Origin: Entamoeba histolytica HM-1:IMSS | Taxonomy: Eukaryota; Evosea; Mastigamoebida; Endamoebidae | NCBI RefSeq assembly: GCF_000208925.1 | Contig: NW_001914947.1 | Location: 1,189-56,534 of the forward strand | Length of the DNA: 55,346 nucleotides | Direction: 5' to 3' | Shown: positions 19,286 to 30,064 of the stretch, one piece after another | How the letters are laid out: every line of letters begins with the position of its first letter | Position numbering within the stretch: the stretch's first letter is position 1 | The notes under the pieces: generated by a model | Told to the model about the DNA's origin: nothing | The model's input: the letters and a program-made list of their open reading frames with translations, nothing else | The model's database searches: none | Program-made: the position numbers and the translations under genes

Positions 19286-21037
19286 ATGGGATCATTGGAG
19301 GAAATCATTAAAGAAAGAGAACGATACAAAGAACTTAGTTTCCAATACAAGAAGAAAATTGCTCAATTAAATTCATTAATTAAACAACTCGAAGACCAAA
19401 TACAAATTGTTCAAGAAAAAACAAGAGAACGAATGACACAACTGAAGGCTAATGAAAGTAGAATATTTGAGGCAGAAAGAAAAGAAGAACAAAGTGATGA
19501 TATTACTATTTTAAAAGAAGAATTAAATGTGTTATGTAAACAAACAAATAGTTATGTTTCTCTTTATCAAAAGAAGAAAGAAAACTATGAAAAAGGATTA
19601 AAAATTGTGAAAGAAGCATTTGAAGAAAGACTAAAAGAAATTTATACTATTGGAGATGATATAGATAAACGTATTAAACGATCAAAGAGTATGCCAATCA
19701 TATTTTTTGAAGAAGATAATGATAAAGAAGAAGAAGAATTTGAAGAAATCAATGATGTAGAAATTATTGGAGAAGATAATGACCAAAGTCATGAAGAAGA
19801 TAATGATCAAAGTCATGAAGAAGATAATGAAAAGAAAAATAATACAGAAACAAATCAACCAGAAAAAACATCTCAAACAAAAGTTATTGAAACAACAAGA
19901 AAACCACCACATTCATTATTAATGTTTGCAACAAATTATCTTACAGAAAAGAAAGACCTTCATTTAGCAGAAGGAAGTGCATTTATTAGATCACAACAAA
20001 AGTATGATGGAGTAGGTATTATTCCATTAGATTGCCCATGGTATATTTGTTATTTTATGGGAAGACCACAAGCTCATTTTGTTTGTACAACACAAAATGG
20101 ACCATTATTATTATCATTAACAACAATTAATGACCAAATGGCACCACCAGGAAAGAAAGGAGGAGTAATGGCTATTTATCGATCAAAACAACAAGAAATT
20201 AAAAAGATTATTCCATTTGGACTTATTGGTAAAACAGAAAAACAAATGACAGTAAATCAATTAAAGTCAATTATTCCTCTTGTTTTACAAAGTATAGAAA
20301 TTAATATTAAACAACAATTTAAACCATTTAAAAAAGCTAAATTAGAGGCAGAATTAAAGAATTATGAAACATCACAAGGAGGTATTGATTATAAATTTGG
20401 ATTACTTTATTGTAAAAAAGGACAAACAACAGAACAAGAAATGTATGATAATACTGAAGATAATGATACATCTAATGAATATAATGAATTTATTAAACTT
20501 ATTGGTAATATTATTGAATTAAAAGGACATAAAGGATTTAGAGCTGGACTTGATGTAAATTCAGATACTACAGGAATTAAAAGTGTATATACTATGTTTT
20601 ATTCATCAGAAATAATGTTTCATGTAGCTACTATGTTACCACATGTTGTTCAAGATGAACAAAAAACTGAGAAAAAAAGACATATTGGAAATGATTTTTG
20701 TGTATTAATTTACAAAGAAGGTGATGAAATTGTTGACTTAAACTCTTTTAAATCTCATTTTAATAGTGTTTTTGTTATTGTTAAAAAAATCCCTTCTGAA
20801 TTTGTTGCTGATCATTCTACTCAATATCTTGTTGAAACTTGGAGAGGAGGTGATGTTCCTGAATTTGAACCATATCTTCCAGTTGAAGGTTCATATATTC
20901 CAAAAGAATTTATTAGAGAATATCTTCTTTCTACTATGATTAATGGACAAATTGCATCTTACTCTGGTTCTGAAATGAAACCAAAGATGGTTCAAGCTAG
21001 AGATGTTTGTTTGAAAAATATTGTTTCAACTAAATAA
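19286..21037 (+). CDS. Rap/Ran-GAP domain protein with N-terminal coiled coil
   Basis: 583 aa. Residues about 1-130 form a Lys/Glu-rich coiled coil. Residues about 140-195 are acidic, with the octapeptide EDNDQSHE repeated twice in tandem (163-178). Residues about 210-350 are the region that usually precedes the catalytic core. Residues about 365-570 are a Rap/Ran-GAP domain: FGLLYCKKGQTTEQEMYDN, LIGNIIELKG, SSEIMFHVATMLPH and KKRHIGNDFCVLIYKEG. N469 in HIGND is the catalytic asparagine thumb of the family, and it is present, so the domain should be active. Role: switch off a Rap-type small GTPase controlling adhesion, motility or phagocytosis; the GTPase is not identifiable here. No intron. 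Confidence 0.9.
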   Translation: MGSLEEIIKERERYKELSFQYKKKIAQLNSLIKQLEDQIQIVQEKTRERMTQLKANESRIFEAERKEEQSDDITILKEELNVLCKQTNSYVSLYQKKKENYEKGLKIVKEAFEERLKEIYTIGDDIDKRIKRSKSMPIIFFEEDNDKEEEEFEEINDVEIIGEDNDQSHEEDNDQSHEEDNEKKNNTETNQPEKTSQTKVIETTRKPPHSLLMFATNYLTEKKDLHLAEGSAFIRSQQKYDGVGIIPLDCPWYICYFMGRPQAHFVCTTQNGPLLLSLTTINDQMAPPGKKGGVMAIYRSKQQEIKKIIPFGLIGKTEKQMTVNQLKSIIPLVLQSIEINIKQQFKPFKKAKLEAELKNYETSQGGIDYKFGLLYCKKGQTTEQEMYDNTEDNDTSNEYNEFIKLIGNIIELKGHKGFRAGLDVNSDTTGIKSVYTMFYSSEIMFHVATMLPHVVQDEQKTEKKRHIGNDFCVLIYKEGDEIVDLNSFKSHFNSVFVIVKKIPSEFVADHSTQYLVETWRGGDVPEFEPYLPVEGSYIPKEFIREYLLSTMINGQIASYSGSEMKPKMVQARDVCLKNIVSTK

Positions 21038-21320
21038 TTTAATCGTTCTGTTGTTTCTTTTTTATTGGTTTTTTCCTTTCATTTGTTTTTATTATGTAGT
21101 GTTATTAATTCATTATTGTTTGAATTTAAATACTTAATATTTACTGTAGTATCTACAGTAATAAATGTTATGAAGTTTTAGTTCATTTGAAAATAAAGGA
21201 GATGAACATTATACAAAGTGTCATTAACTGAGTCAATGAATGGTATAAAACCTAAAACACTAATCAAACCCTGAACTAGTTTTCATTAGAAGAACTGCTA
21301 ATCTACAATTCTGTTCGTTC

Positions 21321-21866
21321 ATGCAATTTGTAGAACAGTATAAAGACCAGTTAATTCAGTGGATAGAATTACATAATTATAAGCAAATATATAATAGTCT
21401 CACTGATGGATATACAACAAAAAGTGTTAATGAACATATTACTGGTCATGAACATGTCATGTTAATTATTGAAACAACAAATGGATTTGTGTTTGGTAGT
21501 TATAATGGAAAACGAATACCCTTAAAAACTGAAGCTAAAATTATTCCAACTGGTTATTTTGTTGAATGTGACGAAGATTATTTCTTGTTTTCATTAAAAA
21601 ATCCAACAAATAAAGCACCTTTGTTATGGAACTCACATACTCATTCAAAAAGTTTATCGATTCATCCTGACCAACCTAGGGATCATTGTATTATTGGAAC
21701 GGTATGTGGTTATTGGTTATATGAAGATCGTGCATTTATTTCTGATTGGTTCCATTCTAATTATCAAACATTGGATGGTCTTTTGCCTGATAATAAAATC
21801 TTCACTGGTAATTGTTACCCACAAACTTTCCAAGTAAAACAATTAATTGGATTGGAATGGTTCTAA
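21321..21866 (+). CDS. TLDc-domain protein (Entamoeba family), 181 aa
   Basis: 181 aa; a short N-terminal helix (FVEQYKDQLIQWIEL) then a TLDc-type domain: IYNSLTDGYT, then VMLIIETTNGFVFGSYNG, FLFSLKNP and a C-terminal DHCIIGTV then IGLEWF. TLDc domains bind or modulate V-ATPase in animals and yeast and are greatly expanded in Entamoeba. Role here is unknown. Upstream GTATAAAACC (21243-21252) and TGAACTA (21272-21278) are promoter-like, 40-75 nt before ATG 21321. It is same-strand and 283 bp downstream of the RapGAP gene. Confidence 0.75.
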   Translation: MQFVEQYKDQLIQWIELHNYKQIYNSLTDGYTTKSVNEHITGHEHVMLIIETTNGFVFGSYNGKRIPLKTEAKIIPTGYFVECDEDYFLFSLKNPTNKAPLLWNSHTHSKSLSIHPDQPRDHCIIGTVCGYWLYEDRAFISDWFHSNYQTLDGLLPDNKIFTGNCYPQTFQVKQLIGLEWF

Positions 21867-23701
21867 TAATCAACTTACATTAAGTCTTTTTAATGTTGTT
21901 TAAATGAAACAAATTCATTTTTAAATACAAGTTTCTTTCTATGTTTTTGACAACATACTGAAAATACTTTCAAAACACAAATTAAATTAACTACATTAAA
22001 ACTCTTTTGGTATTATTCATCTATGAGTTTATTTATTCTTCTTCTTGAAGCAAAATTATTTTAATAAAAGGTTGTTTGTTGTTGATTGGTATTTTTCTTC
22101 GATTTGAAATGTTATTCTATTGAATCTAAATAAGTCAATGACACATGACTAAATCATATAAGAGTTGGTTTTTATAATAACATTTATTGAGGTTTCTTTT
22201 AATAATACCAAATTGAGTGTTATTAATTCCTGTGTTTGCTAATACTCTTTCATTTTTTAGTATTTATTTATGAAGACAAAAAATTTTTATTGTTGCTTTT
22301 TTTATAAATGATTGTTGTTTATAACAGAGAAATGAAGATAATTTTATGAAATTACAAAGTCATTTTATAATTTAAATCATCAATGAATAAAAATTGTGTT
22401 GATTTATTTGTAAACAATAATAAAGAAGAAGTTGTTAAAAAGAGGTTATTTAATTTGATGAAATATTATGACAGTATTTTATTTTTAAAGTGGTGATATT
22501 AGTGTTTTGTTCTTTTTCATTGGTTATTAACTTGAAATATCATTTCTTTTCATATTTATTATTCAAACTTATCTTTATTATTTTGTTTATGAAATACATA
22601 ATTCGTTTTATGATTTTATCATTTTTGATTTTATTCTTGTCTCTTCTTGTTTAATTTATGTTGTCTCTCTTCATTGGGTAATCAATAATATGTAATATTC
22701 GGTAAAATAAATTGCTTATTTGCTTACTGTTTATTCAATTGAAATATTATCCTTCAAATCATCTGTTATATGAAAATTTTTGACACATTCATTAAAGATA
22801 CTAAGACAAAATAAAAAGAATTTGATCATATCATTATCCATCGTATTAATATTCTTAAAGTACAATGTATTGCAGTGATATAATATTGTTGGTTTAATAT
22901 TATCATGTTTAATTAAAAAGTAATTAACTAAGTATTACTAGAATTCGTCTCTATTATTCCTTATTCTGGGGGGATTAATCACATCTCTGTTGTTTATTAA
23001 CTTCATTGTATATGGTTGGTTTTAATCTTGAAATTAATAAAATAGAAGAATAAAAATAATGAAAGAAGATAAATAAAATAAGAATAAAATAAGATAAAAT
23101 CAATGATATTGTTATTATATTATTATATTTTGATTTTATATTTATTATTTTCTTTATATCTTTTCTAATCATCAACCATTTCTTTTGTCATTTGTCATTT
23201 CTTGGTTATTCATGTTTGTTGTATATTTTATTATTATTATTTATTTTATGTTGTATTATTCTTATTTATCTTTCTTATTATGTTTTGTTTATTATTTATT
23301 AAATAGAAAATAAGAAGAAGAATAAAATAAAGAATAAGAAATAATAACATTAATATGTTGATGTATTTTATCATTTCTTTATTTCTTTATTATTATTATT
23401 ATTATTATTTCTATTATCTTATTCATTTGATTCTTAATGAATTAATTCAATGAAATAATACAAATAAATTGTTTATTCATTTTATCTTATTTCTATTTTA
23501 TTTCTATTTTCTTTTCTTATTTATTAAAAACACTCTCATTGGGTGTGAGTATTTCATTAAATGAAATAAAATAAATTAACATTGAATTATGTCCATTTTT
23601 AATTCACCATTTCATTCATTGACAGATGAACGAAATGTTCATATTCTTCATTGATTTGTTTTTATTCTTTTTTAGTTCATTGTCAATTAATCAAGATTGA
23701 A
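21867..23701. other. 1.8-kb gene-free AT-rich spacer
   Basis: No coding region supported. Open frames at 22975-23175 and 23697-23879 are low-complexity or antisense to the broken TLDc gene. An ATT microsatellite lies at 23387-23410. Confidence 0.55.
23387..23410. repeat. (TTA)n microsatellite
   Basis: About eight perfect copies of a TTA unit. Simple sequence; a candidate length polymorphism. Confidence 0.9.
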
Positions 23702-24218
23702 TCATTTCATTTCAATTACGATGATTCGTTTTGGTGTGAAATTAAATTTTCCACAAAGTGCTTTTTCAATTCCATTATATTCAAATGATTGTTGTTTACA
23801 ATATGATAGTGTTTTATTATTTTTTTTTATAAACACAAATATCACATACATACCCATCAAAATCTCCAAATCCAAATAAACAATTATCTGCTCGATGATA
23901 TAAATAAAATGCTTTTTCTGGTTTTTTAATATCAAATTTCATCATTCCTTCAATTCTTCCATTTGATTCTAATGAAAATACAAATGATTGTGAATCATAT
24001 ATCCAACTATCAACTTCATCAATTTTCTCATTAACATATCCTCCAAATTTATTTCCTTCCTCATCTTCAATAATAATTATTATATGTTGTTTGTTCATTA
24101 TTCTTTTATCAAATACTGATGTATTTTTATTCCAACCATCAATAACTGAATCAAATAGTATATTGGTTATTCTTTTTTCTGTCCATTCTTCTAGTTGTTT
24201 AATATACACATTATACAT
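23702..24218 (-). pseudogene. TLDc-domain gene broken by a +1 frameshift in an A run
   Basis: Frame A runs from ATG 24218 to a stop at 23817: EEWTEKRITNILFDS, IIIIIEDEEGNKFGGYVN, SFVFSLESNGR, then CVYKKK and stop. Frame B continues the same domain to 23702 with CKQQSFEYNGIEKALCG and RIIVIEMK. The change of frame is at a 9-A run on the minus strand (23828-23820); eight As would join them, and the joined spacing then matches the intact paralogue at 34262-35374 residue for residue between KK and QQSFEY. So this is either a recent single-base insertion, an assembly error, or slippage tolerated during expression. The gene still has a good promoter on the minus strand: TATTTAAAC (24261-24253) and GAAC (24241-24238). 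It lacks the N-terminal region of the 370-aa paralogue. Confidence 0.8.
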
Positions 24219-25596
24219 TTTAATTTGATGTTTATAAGTTCAAAATATGAATGTTTAAATAGTTAAATACACGTTATTAGCACATCAAGTCAATCATTAT
24301 TTTGAACATCATTCTATTTTAAATAAATGACTTTTATTTTTATTTTTTTTACAATAACAATAATTATATAATAATATTAATAATATAATAATAATAAAAT
24401 TATAATATTATTATTTTCTATAATTAGTTTATTTTTAGTATTTTTTAATTTATTATTATTCTTTACATTTCTATTCTTATTTTCTTCTATTATCTTATTT
24501 ATTATCTTTTCCTTTCTTTAATTCTTATTTTTCTATTATCTTATCTTTTTTCAACACATTTTTCTGTTAAAAATGATGAAATAACAGAGATATAACAAAA
24601 GAATGAAATTATACAAAATGAAGAAGATACTCATATGAATAAGAAATGAAATAATAAAAGAAAGAATGAAATATGTGATACTTGTATTGATAGAAATACA
24701 TTCATTATCACATCAATATCTATAGTTATTATTAAATTCATATTACTATGATTTATTTCATTTTCATTATTTTAACAACGATTCAAATAGAAGTAAATAT
24801 CATAAAATGCAAAGAAGATAGAATAAGAAAATAAAGAAGAAATAAAAGAAAACCAAACAAAAGAATAAATCAAAAGAAGAATAAAGTATGAAATAAAAGA
24901 ATAAATTATATGAAATAATTTAAAAGAAATAATATAACAATAATAATTCAAATGAAAATAATACAAATAAACAATAAAAGAAATACAACCAAGCATTAAA
25001 ATTTACCATTTATTTAATTTTCAATATTCAAAACATAATAATGGTAATTAATAAATGAATAAAAAAGAATGAAACAAAAGAATAAACATAATATCTCAAT
25101 ATTAATATCATTGTTATTTTTATTTTATTATTTCTATTTAATCTAAACAACACAATTATTGTGACTTAGAAACAGTTAAAATGAAAGATTAAAGATAATG
25201 TTAATCATTCTAACTTAATAATTACATCAATGAATAATTAATAAATTTGAATAATTAAATACATTTCATTTTAATACGATTTTATCATTTGTATTCTTAA
25301 TGATGTTTAATGATGGATATATCATTTTCCAATGCAGTAAATACAACAAATTTCAATGTCATGAATATTGTGTAAATACTTTGTGTATTGTAAAGAAAAC
25401 CAAACAAGATATAAAAATTCAATGTCATACAATAAAAGAATGAATTTCAATAACAATAAATTGAAAAGAAATAAAATTAATAATGGTAAACGAAATACAA
25501 AGGAAAATTGATTAAAAGACGAAAGATACAAATGAAAACAAATAAAAAACAAGGTAAAGACAATAATAATAAAGATTACACCCATAACAAATACAA
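24219..25596. other. AT-rich spacer, possibly with decayed LINE 5' sequence
   Basis: 24219-24770 is almost pure A/T with short runs. From about 24780 the + strand becomes A/G-rich, a bias that continues into the recognisable LINE relic. It may be its 5' region or ORF1, but no protein similarity supports that. Minus-strand frames at 24772-24996 and 25322-25585 are hydrophobic artefacts of this bias. Confidence 0.4.
24253..24261 (-). promoter_or_regulatory. TATA-like element of the frameshifted TLDc gene
   Basis: TATTTAAAC on the minus strand 35 nt before ATG 24218, with a GAAC element between (24241-24238). The spacing fits an Entamoeba promoter and suggests the gene was, or still is, transcribed. 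Confidence 0.55.
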
Positions 25597-28542
25597 ATGG
25601 CTAACAATAAATGAGATACAAGAAGAATAAAAAGAATAACAAGCGAATGGAAAAAGGAGAATAATCAGAAATACACAAGAAGTAAGAAGATAAAAGAACA
25701 AGATGGTATGATATTCTGCAAGAAGTATATTCAATCAAAAAAGATAAATGAAAGAATCAAAGAAGAAAATAAAAAAATACAAAAGATAATGAAGAAAAAG
25801 AAATTAAAACAAATGAAGCAGAAATTAAAAACAAACAAATAAAGAAATGAATGATAGATGTAAAATTACAAAGAATAATAAATAACAAACAAAACATAAT
25901 AAAAATACAAGAAGAAATACAACAAAAGAAATAGAATAGAAATTTAATTGAAGTATTGTATTGTTTTGAATTAATTGGTTAAATAAGAAATTATATAAGA
26001 AATGAAGAAATGAAGAAATTGAAAATATAATAAAAGCAACAAACATCAATGTCAATAATGAAAATGAATATATTAAATATATTAAAATATCACATAAAAT
26101 AAAAGAAAGTACTAAATAATACATTAAAGTGAAAGTAAATGATATAATAGAAGGAAGAGTAGAGTTTAATTCAATAATAAAAAACATCATATTAAAGAAT
26201 AACTCTACTGAAATTGATGAAGAATATCTTAACATTATTATCAATAAAATAAAAGAAATGAAAGTAGAAAAATGTACAAACATTAATTACTACTGGAAAA
26301 GAAAAGAAGCTGACCAATTAATAATGGAAATTAATAATAGATGGATATGGTCAGGAAGCAGAATGCATGAAGTGGAAGATGATATGAATAATATTTCAAT
26401 GTGTATGCACCTCTATCTCCAAAATAAAATAATAAGAGATAAATTTGATGAAATAAAAGAAATCCTAAAGAAAATGAATAGACTAGAATATTTGGTCAAG
26501 GGAAGGAAATGGTACAGAATCAAGTGCAACATGAAATTAAATGAATATGATGAAGAAGGAATAAAAGTTAAAGCACTATAAAGAATAAAGTACCTAAAAT
26601 ATATGATGACTATGATAAAGGAAAGAATTAAATTTAATAAAAATGAAATAGTCAGAATCAATACAAATAAAATCATGTTTGATTCTAACAAGAAAATTAG
26701 AATAAGGAAGAAATACCCAAATAATGAAATATACCCAAATAACGATATTACTTTAGAATATTGGAAATATTATATGAAACACAGGTGATATTAAATAAAG
26801 AAAATTGGAAAATAAAACAAATCACCTCGTGGAATGAAAGATATAGAAATTATGATAGTGTCATAATAACAATAAATGAATTATTTAAGTATAATGAGAA
26901 TAAATAACTGGAAAGCACCAGGAATAGACATTATATATTTGTATTATTGGAAAAGGATGTCATCATCAAGAGAAATCATTCTCAATATCTTCAATGAATG
27001 GTTGAACTTCATTCAAAACATCCCATTAGACATGGTAAGTGGAAGAACTTTATTAATCCACAAAGTGATAGGAACGACGTCACTAATTATCGTCCTATCA
27101 GTTGTACAAATGTAATTATGAAAGTATTTACCTCCATATTAAAAGAAAAGATTCACAGAAGACTTAACATGAATAATGAATCATTTAAAATTAGTAGAAA
27201 TCAACTGGGATGTAAGTTGCAATCTTTAGCTGCTAAATAAGGAATAATTAATAGTTATATGTTAAGGCAGCAGAAAGAAGAAAAATACCCAAAATATGTG
27301 GAGTCATATTATGACATTAAGAAATCATATGACACAGTAAACCACGAATGGGTTATTGAATCATTAAAATATTTTAATGTAGAGGGTGTCATCATTGACA
27401 TGATTGAAAGTATGATGACTAGATGGAAGATATTCATCGGTTATAAATTTAATGAATATCTAGGATATATTAAATTAAATAGAGGAATTTTACAAATGAT
27501 TCATTATCAAATATACTCTTCATCATTCAGATTAATGTAATTTCTCAAATCATCGAAGAGAAATTCCCAAAAACAAATCATACTTTATATATGGATGAAA
27601 TGAGAATAATGAAACAAAGTAGTGAAGAAATTTGAATAATCCACAATGAAATTAAAGAAATACATCAAAAAATGGAAGTGTCATCAAACAAGTAGACATT
27701 TTAGAAGATGGTTTGAGTCAAAATGAGTAGATAAAACTACTACAGTGAAAGCATGGAAGTCAATCAATATTAAAAAGAATGCATTTCTACAATTAACTAA
27801 AATGCAAGATGGTGCAATATTTTGTGGGTATAAGAAAGCAAAAATAATGAAAAATGAAAGAATTGAAATACTGCCCACTTTGTAAAGACAAGATAGCTAC
27901 AGTACAACACATTCTACTATCTTGTATTATTCATAATAAATCACAAATAGAAAAATATGACAATATTGGCATTATAATATTGATTAATAAGAAAATATAC
28001 AGGAAATAATCAATATAAAAATACTTCATATGAAACAGTGTTCCAATATAAAGACATCACAATGATATGGAACAAACAAATAATGCCTAAAAGTGAATGA
28101 CAATATCACAAAATACCAGACATATATGTATTAGATAAAAAGAATAAAACTGATATAATATTTGATATGACTATTGTAGATTATCACAATATTAATGGAG
28201 CCTATTGGAAGAAAAGAAATAAGTATAAGGAATTAAAGAATAGGCTAATGAAAATAGAAAAGTTAAAAGATGTCAAAATAAATCCAGTAGTAATTTCAAT
28301 AAACGGATTAATAAATAAAGAAAGTAATAAATTAATTAAAGAATTAAAAATTGAGATTAACATCGAGAAAGAAGTAAAAAACCTTGTAATAAAAAACATG
28401 ATGGATGTCATGGAATACTGCTTCTATCACAACCAAACATACTCCGTAGAGCTGCTTGAAGAAGAAACTCATTGAGATTAGTCTCCCCTGAGCCAGGAAG
28501 AATAGAAGCTATTTCTATTAATACTCAATTAATTGCTTTTTT
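25597..28542 (+). mobile_element. Decayed non-LTR retrotransposon (EhLINE type, R2/R4 clade)
   Basis: Reverse-transcriptase/endonuclease ORF2 remains, cut by many stops and frameshifts. In order: a Lys-rich segment from 25597; coiled, charged sequence (about 25960-26580); RT motifs NWKAPGID (about 26907), YRPISCTNVIMKVF (27090-27130), NQLGCK, YDIKKSYDTVNHEWV (27307-27350), LNRGILQ (27475-27495) and the catalytic box as YMDEM (27588-27602), its second Asp replaced by Glu. A CX2CX8HX4C zinc motif (27872-27925; CPLCKDKIATVQHILLSC) and the restriction-like endonuclease region DIIFDMTIVDYHNINGAY follow. The 3' end is AATTAATTGCTTTTTT at 28527-28542, shared with the copy ending at 51540. No function is possible. 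The 5' boundary is uncertain and no target-site duplication was found. Confidence 0.85.
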
Positions 28543-28543
28543 C

Positions 28544-29037
28544 TTTCTATGTTATGTTTATTTCTTCTTGTATTGTGTTTTTATGTTTATTTCTTCTTTA
28601 TTATGTTGTGGCTTGTTATTCTTTTGGTTTTTTCTTTTGTTATTCTTCATTGAAGTAACTTTTCTTATTTCTTTGATTCATGTTTGAATCTATTCATTAT
28701 TTATTTTCTCTTTTTATGTTGTTGTCTTTGTGTGTTTCTCTTTTCTATTCTTATTCATCATTTATATCTTTTCGGATTCTCTTTGTCTTCATTTCATCCT
28801 TTCTTTATCAAATAGACTTCCATTCTACAAACAAAATACTTCTTTGTAAACAAAATGGTATTTCATCATAAATTATAACAACTATCATTCTTTCAACATT
28901 GTTTAATATTTTTTTTGTAATTTATACAACACATTTATCAAAATATAACAAATGTCTCAAAAAAAGATTTAATTTAATGATTGAGTGATATGACTGACTT
29001 ACCATCTTCAAATACTATGATTATGAAATAGTTTTTA
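28544..29037 (+). repeat. 494-bp dispersed repeat, copy 1 (SINE-like)
   Basis: Identical to 33594-34087 except at about three bases, in the same orientation, 5,050 bp apart. Similarity starts at TTTCTATGTTATG and ends at ATAGTTTTTA in both. Near the 5' end two imperfect units (TTATGTTTATTTCTTCTT at 28552 and 28581; period 29) repeat. Size, absence of coding capacity and short 5' internal repeats fit the EhSINE class, but I cannot confirm the family. It starts two bases after the LINE 3' end. Open frames inside are T-rich noise. Confidence 0.75.
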
Positions 29038-29746
29038 TTAAATATAAATCAAAGTGTTAATATATCGTTAATAGTTCATAAAAGGGTTATGTAAAGATGA
29101 GTACTGTGATAGTTTTATACTCATGTTTTTAATAATATTATTGAATTGATTCTTTACTTGAGTATTGACTTATTATTGAATAAATATAATAATTCACAGT
29201 ATGTCATTAGAATCTTTGTTACTTTAAAGAACTTTATTTATGAATACCAAATTATATGTCTCAAATTGTAATCACTTATTCATATTATAAACTCTGAGTT
29301 TCTTTAATCTTTCTATTATTATCTCTTTCATGAATGATGACTACTTTTCTTATTGTTGTTTAATTAGTAATTTAATGTTTTGTAAGAAAATTAAGTATAT
29401 CTTTATCTTCTCATCAGTGAAAATTGTGTTTTTCATTTTAACTGAAAGTGATGGTATGATGCTAACTTCAATTTCTTTACCAAAACCTCTTAAAGAAGGA
29501 GTGGTTTATAAACAGTTTTTAGTCTGTAATTTTTATATAAAACTCCCATACCTGTACATTTACAAAATCAAAGAAAAGGATTTACTTAACAGTTTTACTC
29601 TCTTTTAAATAAATTACTCCCAAATAATAAAAATTTCACTTTTGGTTGTTCTATTTAAACATCCTTTTAACAGAAAAAACAGACAAAAAACTTCTAAAAG
29701 ATGACTTTATAATAAGTTATTAACTCTCTTAATAATCAATAAATGT
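29038..29746. other. Spacer with no supported gene
   Basis: A 92-codon open frame at 29330-29608 has a mixed hydrophobic composition, no convincing promoter and no recognised domain; it is left out. 29640-29746 is the 3' end of the Pro/Gly-rich gene on the minus strand. Confidence 0.45.
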
Positions 29747-30064
29747 CTAAAATCCTCCCATTGGATATCCTCCAGGACCTGGCATTCCTCCCATTGGTGG
29801 TGGATATGCCCCCATAGGTGGTGGACATCCTCCCATAGGACCTGACATTCCTCCCATTGGTGGTGGATATGCCCCCATAGGTGGTGGGTATGCTCCCATA
29901 GGTGGTGGATATGCTCCCATTGGTTGTGGTGGATAACCTCCCATTGGTGGTGGACAACCATATACTCCACCAGTTTTAGCTGCATATTTCATAGCATCTT
30001 TTTGCATATCCATTTGGTGTTCCATCATTTTCTTTTGAGCTTTATAAGCGTCTTTTGAGTACAT
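29747..30064 (-). CDS. Small Pro/Gly/Met-rich repeat protein
   Basis: 105 aa. Residues 1-32 are a charged amphipathic helix rich in Lys, Met, Gln and Ala (AQKKMMEHQMDMQKDAM). The rest is about eight copies of a short unit, PPPMGAY or PPPMGGM, ending YPMGGF. Similar Pro/Gly/Tyr-rich tails occur on annexins, penta-EF-hand proteins and other peripheral membrane proteins, but here there is no partner domain. Function unknown; self-association or a scaffold coat is possible. Frame choice is firm: this frame has a start, a natural stop and regular repeats, while two overlapping frames are shadows of the same repeats. TATAAAAAG and an ATTCAAA initiator precede the ATG on the minus strand (about 30065-30105). 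Confidence 0.7.
   Translation of the reverse strand: MYSKDAYKAQKKMMEHQMDMQKDAMKYAAKTGGVYGCPPPMGGYPPQPMGAYPPPMGAYPPPMGAYPPPMGGMSGPMGGCPPPMGAYPPPMGGMPGPGGYPMGGF

Noticed and set aside
25322..26283. Long antisense hydrophobic frames across the LINE 5' region
   Set aside because: Antisense to the purine-rich LINE strand; composition artefacts.
28472..28871. Open frames inside the 494-bp repeat (also 33549-33921)
   Set aside because: Translations of T-rich repeat DNA (F/L/S-rich); both copies show them only because the DNA is nearly identical.
29330..29608. 92-codon open frame
   Set aside because: No promoter, no domain; C-terminal part is mixed but unlike any family I know.
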